From: Candidatus Woesearchaeota archaeon
GTDB lineage: Archaea > Nanoarchaeota > Nanoarchaeia > UBA10117 > ARS21
Direction: 5' to 3'
DNA length: 5,833 bases
NCBI GenBank assembly: GCA_002686215.1
Contig: NZAU01000111.1
Span: 1-5,833 of the forward strand
Positions 1-5,833 of this stretch are shown here, piece after piece. The position numbers and the translations under genes were made by a program. Under the pieces are notes generated by a model. That model was given only the letters and a program-made list of their open reading frames with translations, searched no databases and was not told where the DNA came from. Numbering within the stretch: the stretch's first letter is position 1; the number at the start of each line of letters is the position of its first letter.

Positions 1-1666
1 CATTTGCGTCATCACCTTTACCATCCTTAAGTTCAATTCTCTTACCATTATTTTCAACTCTAATACCACCACGAGCTCCTCTACCCGTATTTGGTTGATT
101 TGATGGATGCAAATCCTCATAAGTTATTGGGTATTCATATTCACCTGAGTCACGTCCACCACTAGTAGCTGCCTTTACTCTGTAGTTTGTATTAGGTAAA
201 ACATTTTCTGTTCTACTATACGAATATTTACTACCTCTGGTTTTTCCTGGTCTAAATGTAAAAGAATCTTTCCCATCTTCAGAAGTGAAGACATACGTGA
301 TTAACTGAGTGCTTTTGTTGCCTTGACCATATACATCAAATTTAACGGGGACTCTACCACCTAATGCTTTTTTAGGTCGTATTTTTTCTTTAATCGGAAC
401 ATTAAACAAATCAACTTTAATTCTATGAACACCCTCTTGTACAGTCTTTCTAACTGTATTTTTTGGTTGTACATTTTTTGCATTAAGACCACCAAACTGA
501 CCAGTCTGAATGAGTAATTCATTATCAAGATATAGTTTTCCAATGTTGTCTGCCATGCCACGGAAAACATACTCTCCAGTATAAGGAAAGTCCTCTTCCC
601 ATTCCATGGTTGCTACACGTCCAGCATAATCACTGCCAGGCGCATTTGATTCTGGAACTGGAGACACCGCATATTTGTTCATCCAGTCGGACCAACCAAA
701 ATCATCCGTGACTCCAGCTTTTCTTCTTCTTTCTCGATATCCTTTGTCTGTAACTTTGTGAAGAACTCTACTTGTTTTATCTCTAAACGTGACTGAAAGT
801 GGGTTTTCTTTTCTGGTGTGCCAGAAAGGATTAATTCCCTGCCTTAAAAATTCTTGATACCTCTGGATCTCTGCTCCAATCGGATCTTGTGCAAGAGTTG
901 CAAATAGATTTGGATCCCATTGCCCCAAATCCTCTCCATTTGGACCAAACCTATTACCATATCCAGATAGTTCTGTCCCGTCAGGAGTAAAATCATATAC
1001 CTCAAAATCTTCTATCTGATCAAAATATTCAACAGTAGGTGGAAGTTCTCCAATAACTGTTCTGATTACCGCACCAGATCCCCTTTTGCAGGTATCAATT
1101 AACTTTGCTTTAGGTTCATATCGATATCCAAATCCCCCTGCCAAAACTCTAACTGCTAAGAGAGATCCATCTCTACCAAAAATAGGAGATCCTACAGCGC
1201 CTACACCACCGCCTCCACTAAGATATAATCTCCCTCTACATCCATCATCATATGCTCCAGATCCAGTGAGTTGAGCATCAGTTCCACCACCTGTACCGCC
1301 AGTTGTTCCAGTTGCACCACCAGTTGTTCCAGTTCCACCACCAGTTGTTCCAGTTCCACCACCTGTACCACCAGACCCGAATGGTGTTGTAAAGGGTGGT
1401 CTCTCATTTGGTTTTAGTCCTTGAATACCTTCACAAACATTACCATCAACTTCCAATACGTCAGGAGTTAGTGCATTTACTTCATTGATTGTGAGATATC
1501 TAGTTTTATCTCTGTTGTAGAGAATAAAAACAGTTCCAGGATTGAGCGCAGCATACCTATTAGCTTCAAGTATGCTTACGTTTTGTACGTATCCTCTGTC
1601 AGGATCAACATATCCAACGCGGATGTCTTTCTTAGTAGCAGGTCCAAAGATATTAAAAGATGACAT
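1..1666 (-). CDS. Large virion structural protein, probably baseplate- or fibre-associated (C-terminus outside window)
   Basis: The frame starts at ATG 1666-1664 (MSSFNIFGPATKKDIRVGY) and stays open to the left edge; 555 codons are visible and the end is missing. Residues 1-95 form a compact N-terminal domain of a type I associate with cyanophage structural proteins (motifs DPDRGYV, NPGTVFILYNRDKTRYLTIN). Residues 97-129 are a Gly/Thr linker built on a GGGTGTT repeat. Residues 149-200 hold a glycine-rich beta unit ending in GGFGY. Residues about 345-425 resemble a PA14 domain (YTGEYVF, then MADNIGKLYLD, then a conserved-looking EGVHRIKVDLFNV strand). The rest looks beta-rich and polar. There are no signal peptide or membrane segments. 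It lies 40 bases after gp5 with its own candidate late promoter; a Shine-Dalgarno sequence is not obvious. A structural role is inferred from context and composition; the exact place in the virion is unknown. A tail-fibre or adhesin role is an alternative. Confidence 0.75.
   Translation of the reverse strand, partial: MSSFNIFGPATKKDIRVGYVDPDRGYVQNVSILEANRYAALNPGTVFILYNRDKTRYLTINEVNALTPDVLEVDGNVCEGIQGLKPNERPPFTTPFGSGGTGGGTGTTGGGTGTTGGATGTTGGTGGGTDAQLTGSGAYDDGCRGRLYLSGGGGVGAVGSPIFGRDGSLLAVRVLAGGFGYRYEPKAKLIDTCKRGSGAVIRTVIGELPPTVEYFDQIEDFEVYDFTPDGTELSGYGNRFGPNGEDLGQWDPNLFATLAQDPIGAEIQRYQEFLRQGINPFWHTRKENPLSVTFRDKTSRVLHKVTDKGYRERRRKAGVTDDFGWSDWMNKYAVSPVPESNAPGSDYAGRVATMEWEEDFPYTGEYVFRGMADNIGKLYLDNELLIQTGQFGGLNAKNVQPKNTVRKTVQEGVHRIKVDLFNVPIKEKIRPKKALGGRVPVKFDVYGQGNKSTQLITYVFTSEDGKDSFTFRPGKTRGSKYSYSRTENVLPNTNYRVKAATSGGRDSGEYEYPITYEDLHPSNQPNTGRGARGGIRVENNGKRIELKDGKGDDAN
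1301..1363 (-). repeat. Three tandem 21-bp repeats coding a Gly/Thr linker
   Basis: Three head-to-tail 21-base copies occupy 1301-1321, 1322-1342 and 1343-1363. The last two are identical and the first differs by one base (g for c), which changes Gly to Ala. In the coding frame each copy gives GGGTGTT (GGATGTT in the variant), residues 102-122. The array is flanked by a near-identical 21-base pair at 1281-1301 and 1353-1373 (20 of 21 bases match), which extends the low-complexity stretch to residues 97-129. Each unit is a multiple of three, so gain or loss of copies keeps the frame and only changes linker length. Confidence 0.9.
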
Positions 1667-1700
1667 GCGTTTCTATACTACATTCTCATATCCGTAATGA

Positions 1701-1708
1701 TATTTATC
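1701..1708 (-). promoter_or_regulatory. Candidate T4-type late promoter (GATAAATA)
   Basis: Read on the minus strand, the sequence is GATAAATA, one mismatch from the T4 late-promoter consensus TATAAATA, which is recognised by the phage sigma-like factor gp55 with gp33 and the sliding clamp. It overlaps the last two bases of the gp5 stop codon. By T4 spacing, transcription would begin about six bases downstream, giving a leader of roughly 29 bases before the ATG at 1666. The position in front of the largest inter-gene gap supports it. An eight-base AT-rich match can also occur by chance. Confidence 0.5.
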
Positions 1709-3440
1709 AGTAAAGATCCAGAGAATTTCGTTCGGCTTCTCTTTCGTCTTGCTCTGCTTGAGTCAAAGGTCTATTGGTAATTTCTGTTGTTGATGGATCA
1801 ACAGTGGATATTTGACCTGTTCTACCTATTTCTTTTTCTTCTTCTATTGCAGCAAGAACTTCTGGATCTGTCACCTTATCTCCAACCTCAAGTCCAGAAG
1901 TTTGATTATTTACATCTGCTGTTGCTCTTGTGGGTTCAACGTATGGTGTTTGTTCTTCTCCCGCAGCGGGATCCTCCGCTGCTGTCTTATCATCAATAGA
2001 CTTAGAACTTGGTGCTTGTGAATCTGGTTGCGAATCTCCTGCAGAGCAGAAAGTATAGAAATCTGATTGTGCAATGTTTGGTTTTATCTCACATCCAAAA
2101 AGACTTAGTTTGATGTTAGCAAAAGATAATGCAGAGGTTATGCTTCCACCGATATCTGGAATTAAATTTTTAATATCAGGAAAAGATCCGGTAACTCCTG
2201 CAAGAGTATCGTTGATATCCTCCATGTAGGAATTTAAATTATTTACGATATTGTTATTGGCAGAATCTATATCTGGTTTTGCTGCCTTTAATACCCTAGC
2301 AGTAAGTGACTCTGCAGTACACATGGGCACGTTTGGATTTGTTGTTGCATCAGCAGGGTTTCCATTCTCATCTTGACCCGCTGCTGCTCTGTCTCTAGCC
2401 TGTTTTTCAAGTCCAGGAACATCTATTGCATCACTTAATGCAGAAGAAACCAATCCCATGAGACCATCTGTCAATTTTGAATATAAACAACGAATCAGAT
2501 CAGTGAGGACCTCCTTCATGTCGGCAAACTGATATCTAAAACTAGATGGGAGAGCCGCAACAACTGCATTCATTGCCTTATTCAAAACTTTCATAACATA
2601 TTCCATGATCTTATCAAAGATCACCTTCATGTATTTCGCAATTTCTTGCGAAAAACTTTGCATCAAATTTTGAATATTTGTGATAGTATTGGTGACAGCA
2701 TCTGCATAACTTGTGATTGCCTGAAGATATGAATCTAATTTAGTAGTTAGATTCTCAATCGCTGTTTGAATTCCTTTGATTGCTGATGGAACCAACTCCG
2801 CAGGATCTGCTTTCATCAGTACAATTTTTTCTTTGCACTTTGCTGAACGTTTTGTATCAGCAGCAGTTGTTTGGTGGACTGCATCAGCATTTTCATTTGC
2901 AGCACCAGGAGATCCTGGTTGAGTGACACTCTTGTCCTCATCAGGAGGAACCTCTCTTGCAGTTCCAGATTTAGCAACAGCACCATCTGCATATCCAGAT
3001 GTTGCTAAAGTTCCAGCAGTAGTATTGGTGACTCTGTTGGTTCCAATTTTTTGATTTAATTTTGTTTGGGAATTGTTGCCAAGAACTCCCATGATAACAG
3101 GGACTTGTTGATCTTGACCATCAAGGAAAAAACCAAACACCATATTTCCCTGACGGAGATTTGGTGTTTGACTTGCATTAGCTTGTCCACCACCAGCAGT
3201 GATGGGATACATGACATTTGCCCATGGCAATTGATCATCTGGGATTGTCTCTTGTCCCTGATCATGAAGACCAATGATTCTTACTTTGTATCTTCTTCCC
3301 CAACCAGGTACGCTATTCTTATCCGCATATTTTCCCGAATTAATATTGTCTCTCCATGTGGAGTCGTCAGCTATCTGACCAACCCACCATGAAAAGTTTG
3401 TTCCAAGAAAACCAGGATTAAATAACGTGCTTGCTTCCAT
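1707..3440 (-). CDS. 5: gp5-like baseplate central hub / spike protein lacking a lysozyme domain
   Basis: A 577-residue protein. Residues about 17-125 match the T4 gp5 N-terminal OB fold, which sits on the gp27 ring: SWWVGQIADD, then RRYKVRIIGLH, then IPDDQLPWANVMYPIT and NMVFGFFLDG, ending VPVIMGVLGN; T4 gp5 has the same order (WFVGVVED, VRVRVVGLH, IPTEKLPWMSVIQPIT). Residues 130-195 are a polar linker. Residues about 212-345 are predicted helical, with coiled-coil-like spacing. Residues 466-577 are acidic and low in complexity. I see no T4-type lysozyme motif and no VxGxxxxx octads of the spike beta-helix. Total length is close to T4 gp5 (575), but the middle and end are different. Five cysteines lie at 202, 318, 374, 450 and 465. 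Its ATG overlaps the stop of the preceding small gene by one base (TGATG), and no Shine-Dalgarno sequence is obvious, so translation is probably coupled. The OB-domain identity is strong; the function of the rest is unknown. Confidence 0.85.
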   Translation of the reverse strand: MEASTLFNPGFLGTNFSWWVGQIADDSTWRDNINSGKYADKNSVPGWGRRYKVRIIGLHDQGQETIPDDQLPWANVMYPITAGGGQANASQTPNLRQGNMVFGFFLDGQDQQVPVIMGVLGNNSQTKLNQKIGTNRVTNTTAGTLATSGYADGAVAKSGTAREVPPDEDKSVTQPGSPGAANENADAVHQTTAADTKRSAKCKEKIVLMKADPAELVPSAIKGIQTAIENLTTKLDSYLQAITSYADAVTNTITNIQNLMQSFSQEIAKYMKVIFDKIMEYVMKVLNKAMNAVVAALPSSFRYQFADMKEVLTDLIRCLYSKLTDGLMGLVSSALSDAIDVPGLEKQARDRAAAGQDENGNPADATTNPNVPMCTAESLTARVLKAAKPDIDSANNNIVNNLNSYMEDINDTLAGVTGSFPDIKNLIPDIGGSITSALSFANIKLSLFGCEIKPNIAQSDFYTFCSAGDSQPDSQAPSSKSIDDKTAAEDPAAGEEQTPYVEPTRATADVNNQTSGLEVGDKVTDPEVLAAIEEEKEIGRTGQISTVDPSTTEITNRPLTQAEQDEREAERNSLDLY

Positions 3441-3442
3441 CA
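3438..3442 (-). other. Stop-start overlap (TGATG) coupling the small gene to gp5
   Basis: On the minus strand the TGA stop of the 75-residue gene (3442-3440) shares its A with the ATG of the gp5-like gene (3440-3438). The bases just upstream (GTTTATGACGACTG) contain no Shine-Dalgarno sequence. Ribosomes finishing the small gene probably restart on gp5, which would tie the amounts of the two proteins together. Confidence 0.7.
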
Positions 3443-3667
3443 GTCGTCATAAACCAGACATTCGGGTTCTGAGGGATTCTGATCACAATAAAGTTCTAGG
3501 TAAGTAGGATCGTGATGATCTCCTGCTTCAATTTCTTTTTTATGATGTTCTGCGTACTCCTCCAGTTCATGCAGTTCGCCTTCAATGTGACGACGCATCT
3601 GTGGATTGGTTGTGGGATCCTGAAGAATCTCCTTATCCTTTTCGATATGCTTCTCTATGCTTTCCAT
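3440..3667 (-). CDS. Small acidic, histidine-rich protein of unknown function in the hub cluster
   Basis: A 75-residue protein, MESIEKHIEK to LVYDD. Residues 1-48 are charged and likely form one or two amphipathic helices (HIEKDKEIL, then MRRHIEGELHELEEYAEHHK), joined by a DPTTNPQ turn. The C-terminal part carries HHDPTYLEL and two cysteines (61 and 70) in CDQNPSEPEC. Seven histidines (7, 27, 33, 41, 42, 51, 52) in 75 residues is high. There is no membrane segment or signal peptide. It does not look like a PAAR spike-tip protein. It starts 16 bases after the gp27-like stop and overlaps the gp5 start by one base, so it belongs to the same transcript. No good Shine-Dalgarno sequence is visible. 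It resembles a small protein that I recall at this place in other cyanomyoviruses, from memory only. A role as assembly factor or minor hub component is an inference from position. Confidence 0.75.
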   Translation of the reverse strand: MESIEKHIEKDKEILQDPTTNPQMRRHIEGELHELEEYAEHHKKEIEAGDHHDPTYLELYCDQNPSEPECLVYDD

Positions 3668-3683
3668 TTAAGTTTACTGATAC

Positions 3684-5045
3684 TTAGTTTGCTATGCTGG
3701 ATTTGCTTGGTTTTCCAGTCTTTCCGAATGAATCTCTTGCTAATGATAGTTTAGTAAAAGTGCCCTCGGTTACATGTACGTAGTGTGTAAGCTCTGCTAT
3801 AATATATAGACCGCTATTTTGCTTACTGGTATTCTCTGCTCTCTCCTCCTCAAGTTGTGGTACATCCAAGTATACCATGTCAGCAGCACTTAGGGAGAAA
3901 TCTCCTGGAATCGTGACAGTTGCCATAGCAGAAAAGAACTGATTAAACCTCATGATAGACTGATTCAAAATATCTTTGTACTCAAAATTTTCTTCCTCCG
4001 ACTTATCTATCTGCTGATTTGTATCGCCTGTTGGCAAAGTTCCCTTATCAAGAAGATGATAAGTTGTGCGCGTGAACTCTTTATTCGCACCTTCATTATT
4101 AAATTCATCATTTAGTTTAGGTAATTTCTTACCAGCAAGTTTCAAAGCATCCTCATCAGTTGCTGCATTTGGTGTGATTACCTCATAGTATGTGGTAAAT
4201 GGATCAAACAATATGGTTCTCGTTGAATATGCTCCCATCTTCAATTTGTTTTGTACATTAACATTATTGTCCTTGCTGTACTCCAAAGCTTTTAAATCAT
4301 ACCCTTCGGGGACTGCAGGGGTATCATTATAGATGATTGATTTTTTCTGTTCCTGAGAGAACAGACTATCAATAGATTTAAAATGAAATCCTTTTGATGT
4401 CTCATAGAAAAAATATCCTGCACTCTTTCCTTTCTTTTGATTCTTTGCAGAGATTGCTTTCCTAGACAACCAGTTGATGATATAAAAAGGTTTCTTATTA
4501 TTGCCAATATAATTGTAATTGTTCAATGTCTCATCTATGTCACTGACATCTTTTATAGTCTTAAGTCCAATACTATTTCCCTCAGTCAATAGTTGCTTTA
4601 CATGATCTGATATTTTTCCATCATATCTTTTTGTTATCCTTGTTTTTTCATTACGAATAAACTCTGCCGAAACCAGTTCTAACTTAATCTGTGTCTTCCT
4701 GGTGTCATCAGCAATAGGAGTTACCTTGTTCACGTACATCACTAACTCTGGTTTATCACCAATAGTTACCTCATTGTTATCTTCAAACTTCAGGAGAACC
4801 TTTTCTTGTCCTACGATTGGAAGTCCCTCTAATATACTCTCTTTGATGCCATCAACACTATTAATACCAGTATCAGTGAAGGTAATCGTAGCTCTGAGAG
4901 TATCACTCAATATACTTTCAAAGTATGCGATAGATATCAAACCACCAACTAAATCTACCTGCTTGCTGGGATCTTCATTGGAAGTAATTAATATTGTTCT
5001 TGGCAGAGACTGCGTGGACGACCTTAGTGTTACTTGGTTTGACAT
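3684..5045 (-). CDS. gp27-like baseplate hub protein
   Basis: A 453-residue protein; T4 gp27 has 391. The T4 hub protein forms a trimeric ring that joins the tail tube to the gp5 spike. The N-terminal part (about 1-130) alternates beta strands and loops (RTILITSNEDPSKQVDLVGG, then TLRATITFTDTG, then KLELVSAEFI). The C-terminal part (about 376-440) has the strand pattern of tail hub barrels: VTIPGDFSLSAADMVYLDVP, then SGLYIIAELTHYVH, then FTKLSLARDSFG. This 'sGlYiI..l.H.v..g.f.t.l.l.Rds' ending is common to hub proteins of the gp27/gpD type. A middle segment (about 141-260) is more charged. ATG 5045 is preceded by AAGAGGT eight bases away, the best Shine-Dalgarno sequence in the window. The gene lies between a tape-measure-like gene and gp5, as expected for the gp27 role. 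Assignment rests on pattern and context; direct sequence similarity to T4 gp27 is not obvious by eye. Confidence 0.7.
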   Translation of the reverse strand: MSNQVTLRSSTQSLPRTILITSNEDPSKQVDLVGGLISIAYFESILSDTLRATITFTDTGINSVDGIKESILEGLPIVGQEKVLLKFEDNNEVTIGDKPELVMYVNKVTPIADDTRKTQIKLELVSAEFIRNEKTRITKRYDGKISDHVKQLLTEGNSIGLKTIKDVSDIDETLNNYNYIGNNKKPFYIINWLSRKAISAKNQKKGKSAGYFFYETSKGFHFKSIDSLFSQEQKKSIIYNDTPAVPEGYDLKALEYSKDNNVNVQNKLKMGAYSTRTILFDPFTTYYEVITPNAATDEDALKLAGKKLPKLNDEFNNEGANKEFTRTTYHLLDKGTLPTGDTNQQIDKSEEENFEYKDILNQSIMRFNQFFSAMATVTIPGDFSLSAADMVYLDVPQLEEERAENTSKQNSGLYIIAELTHYVHVTEGTFTKLSLARDSFGKTGKPSKSSIAN

Positions 5046-5053
5046 TTAATACT

Positions 5054-5060
5054 ACCTCTT
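5054..5060 (-). promoter_or_regulatory. Ribosome binding site for the gp27-like gene
   Basis: The minus-strand sequence AAGAGGT ends eight bases before the ATG at 5045-5043, a good match to the anti-Shine-Dalgarno sequence at normal spacing. It fixes that start. It lies in the 23-base gap after the stop of the upstream tail gene. The other starts in the window have no comparable site. Confidence 0.75.
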
Positions 5061-5068
5061 ATCTCTAT

Positions 5069-5833
5069 TTAACTCATTGCATAGAGTCCAGCAGTTGCAT
5101 CAGATCCACTGGCAACGGGAATTACAATTGGTGCCTGTTGTTGTTGTTTCTGTTGTGCCATATCCCCAATGATTTGATTTCTGTTCACAATAACAGTTTG
5201 ACTACCGCCTTGCTCATATGATGCATAGTTTGCTAAAACTTTCAATGCCTCTTCACCATCTGCTTTATTGAGTGCTCCCAGGAATCCTGGTAATTTGTTT
5301 TCAATTGCCATGAAGGAGTCTGAGTCCAAGACAAATTCTGGACCACCTAGGTTTGCAAAGAGTCCCTTACCTATCTTACCACCCTTATCCTTTACCTCAA
5401 TGTGCATGTGCTGTGGGTGTCCATGTGCTCCAGGACCATCCTTACCTGTTTGATCTGCTATGCCCCAACTGTCATGGATGAGAAGTTTATTTCCCATATC
5501 TCCATCATTATAAACTGAATCCAAGACGCTGCGATATCTTGCCTTTGAATCTTCAAGAGTTCCTCTCCAGTCTGTGACATCGATAGCTCTACCTTCGTAG
5601 TGTCCACGACCACTGTGAACATCAGAAACACTTCCCTCACCTGGAGTATACGAACCACCAGATGCTGTTGGTGTCTTAGTAAAGTCTGGGTGTTCTGCAA
5701 CAGAGAATCCTTTACTAATCAAATCCTTACCAATGTTAACGATGTTATTACTCTTCTCAACATTAATCTCACCCATTTTTGACCCACTCTCTGTAGTTGT
5801 AGGTTGACCTCCTCCAGTAGCAGCAGGGTCTGT
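5069..5833 (-). CDS. C-terminal part of a tape-measure-like tail protein with an M15/LAS-type peptidase domain (start outside window)
   Basis: 254 codons are visible, with TAA at 5071-5069; the frame is open to the right edge. In visible numbering, residues about 32-147 form a zinc peptidase domain of the LAS group (M15 and relatives, which cut peptidoglycan peptides). HYEGRAID supplies an H-x6-D pair (His78, Asp85), and HMHIEV supplies H-x-H (His142, His144), so His78, Asp85 and His144 are the likely zinc ligands. The ExxH glutamate of VanX-type enzymes is a Gln here, so the HxH arrangement of other LAS enzymes fits better. Next comes GGPEFVLDSDS (about 163-173), the kind of motif seen near the end of tape measure proteins, then LPGFLGALNKADG, a Gln-rich stretch and the end GLYAMS. 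An ATG at 5776 is unlikely to be the true start: no Shine-Dalgarno sequence is properly spaced, and the frame continues upstream through a Gly/Thr/Pro-rich linker. The peptidase call is firm; tape measure is probable, and another tail lysin is the alternative. Confidence 0.75.
   Translation of the reverse strand, partial: TDPAATGGGQPTTTESGSKMGEINVEKSNNIVNIGKDLISKGFSVAEHPDFTKTPTASGGSYTPGEGSVSDVHSGRGHYEGRAIDVTDWRGTLEDSKARYRSVLDSVYNDGDMGNKLLIHDSWGIADQTGKDGPGAHGHPQHMHIEVKDKGGKIGKGLFANLGGPEFVLDSDSFMAIENKLPGFLGALNKADGEEALKVLANYASYEQGGSQTVIVNRNQIIGDMAQQKQQQQAPIVIPVASGSDATAGLYAMS

Noticed and set aside
1201..1407. A minus-strand frame coding a leucine/valine heptad-like repeat (VVELEQLVVELEQL) that looks like a coiled coil.
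   Set aside because: It is the out-of-frame reading of the 21-bp repeats. The Gly/Thr frame belongs to a 555-codon open frame with normal phage protein character.
1959..1980. Short inverted repeats (cccgc-a-gcggg and agcgg-ccgct).
   Set aside because: They are within gp5 codons for an Ala/Glu/Gly-rich stretch; stems of five bases are expected by chance and no T run follows.
3066..3392. A 108-codon plus-strand open frame.
   Set aside because: It lies wholly antisense to the OB-domain region of the gp5-like gene, has no Shine-Dalgarno sequence or recognisable domain, and all real genes here run on the other strand.
4302..4311. CCCTTCGGGG, a possible UUCG hairpin or terminator.
   Set aside because: It lies inside the gp27-like coding region. 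On the coding strand the loop is CGAA with only a three-base stem and no T run.
4702..5049. A 115-codon plus-strand open frame.
   Set aside because: It is antisense to the start of the gp27-like gene and shows no family features.
5066..5073. Minus-strand GTTAAATA as a second late promoter before the gp27-like gene.
   Set aside because: It has two mismatches to TATAAATA and would start transcription at the edge of the Shine-Dalgarno sequence, leaving almost no leader.
5774..5776. ATG as the start of an independent 235-residue peptidase gene.
   Set aside because: The frame continues upstream to the window edge with no stop. The GGAGGAGGT upstream is about 28 bases away and encodes part of a GGGQP linker, so it is unlikely to be a ribosome binding site for this ATG.

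Overview
The window looks like a piece of the late structural (tail/baseplate) region of a T4-like marine myovirus, most likely a cyanophage of Prochlorococcus or Synechococcus. The evidence is AT-rich DNA, genes packed head to tail on one strand, a recognisable T4 gp5-type OB domain, and neighbouring proteins that look like those of cyanomyoviruses. A T4-like phage of another marine bacterium, such as SAR11, is possible. Family assignments come from reading motifs by eye, not from searches.

All five genes are on the minus strand and almost fill the window, so transcription runs from high to low coordinates. (1) 5833-5069 is the C-terminal part of a large tail protein. It carries an M15/LAS-type zinc peptidase domain and a tape-measure-like tail end, and its start lies outside the window. 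(2) 5045-3684 encodes a 453-residue protein resembling the gp27 baseplate hub. (3) 3667-3440 encodes a 75-residue acidic, histidine-rich protein of unknown function. (4) 3440-1707 encodes a gp5-like central hub/spike protein, with the N-terminal OB fold but no visible lysozyme domain or C-terminal beta-helix. (5) 1666-1 encodes a large virion structural protein with a Gly/Thr tandem-repeat linker and a PA14-like domain. It is open at the left edge, with 555 codons visible.

The genes probably work together in building the tail hub. The gp27-like protein and gp5 would form the central hub and spike under the tail tube. The tape-measure-like protein would sit in the tube and may carry the cell-wall-cutting activity that T4 places in gp5. 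The gene (5) product is probably a baseplate- or fibre-associated surface protein. Intergenic gaps are 23, 16, -1 and 40 bases. The 40-base gap before gene (5), together with the overlapping gp5 stop codon, holds the only good candidate late promoter. No RNA genes, insertion sequences, CRISPR arrays or clear terminators were seen, and the plus strand appears to hold no genes.

The region is mostly ordinary phage structural DNA. The points most worth a second look are the gp5 lacking lysozyme next to a tail protein with a peptidase domain, the conserved-looking small gene between the two hub genes, and the repeat-bearing structural protein.
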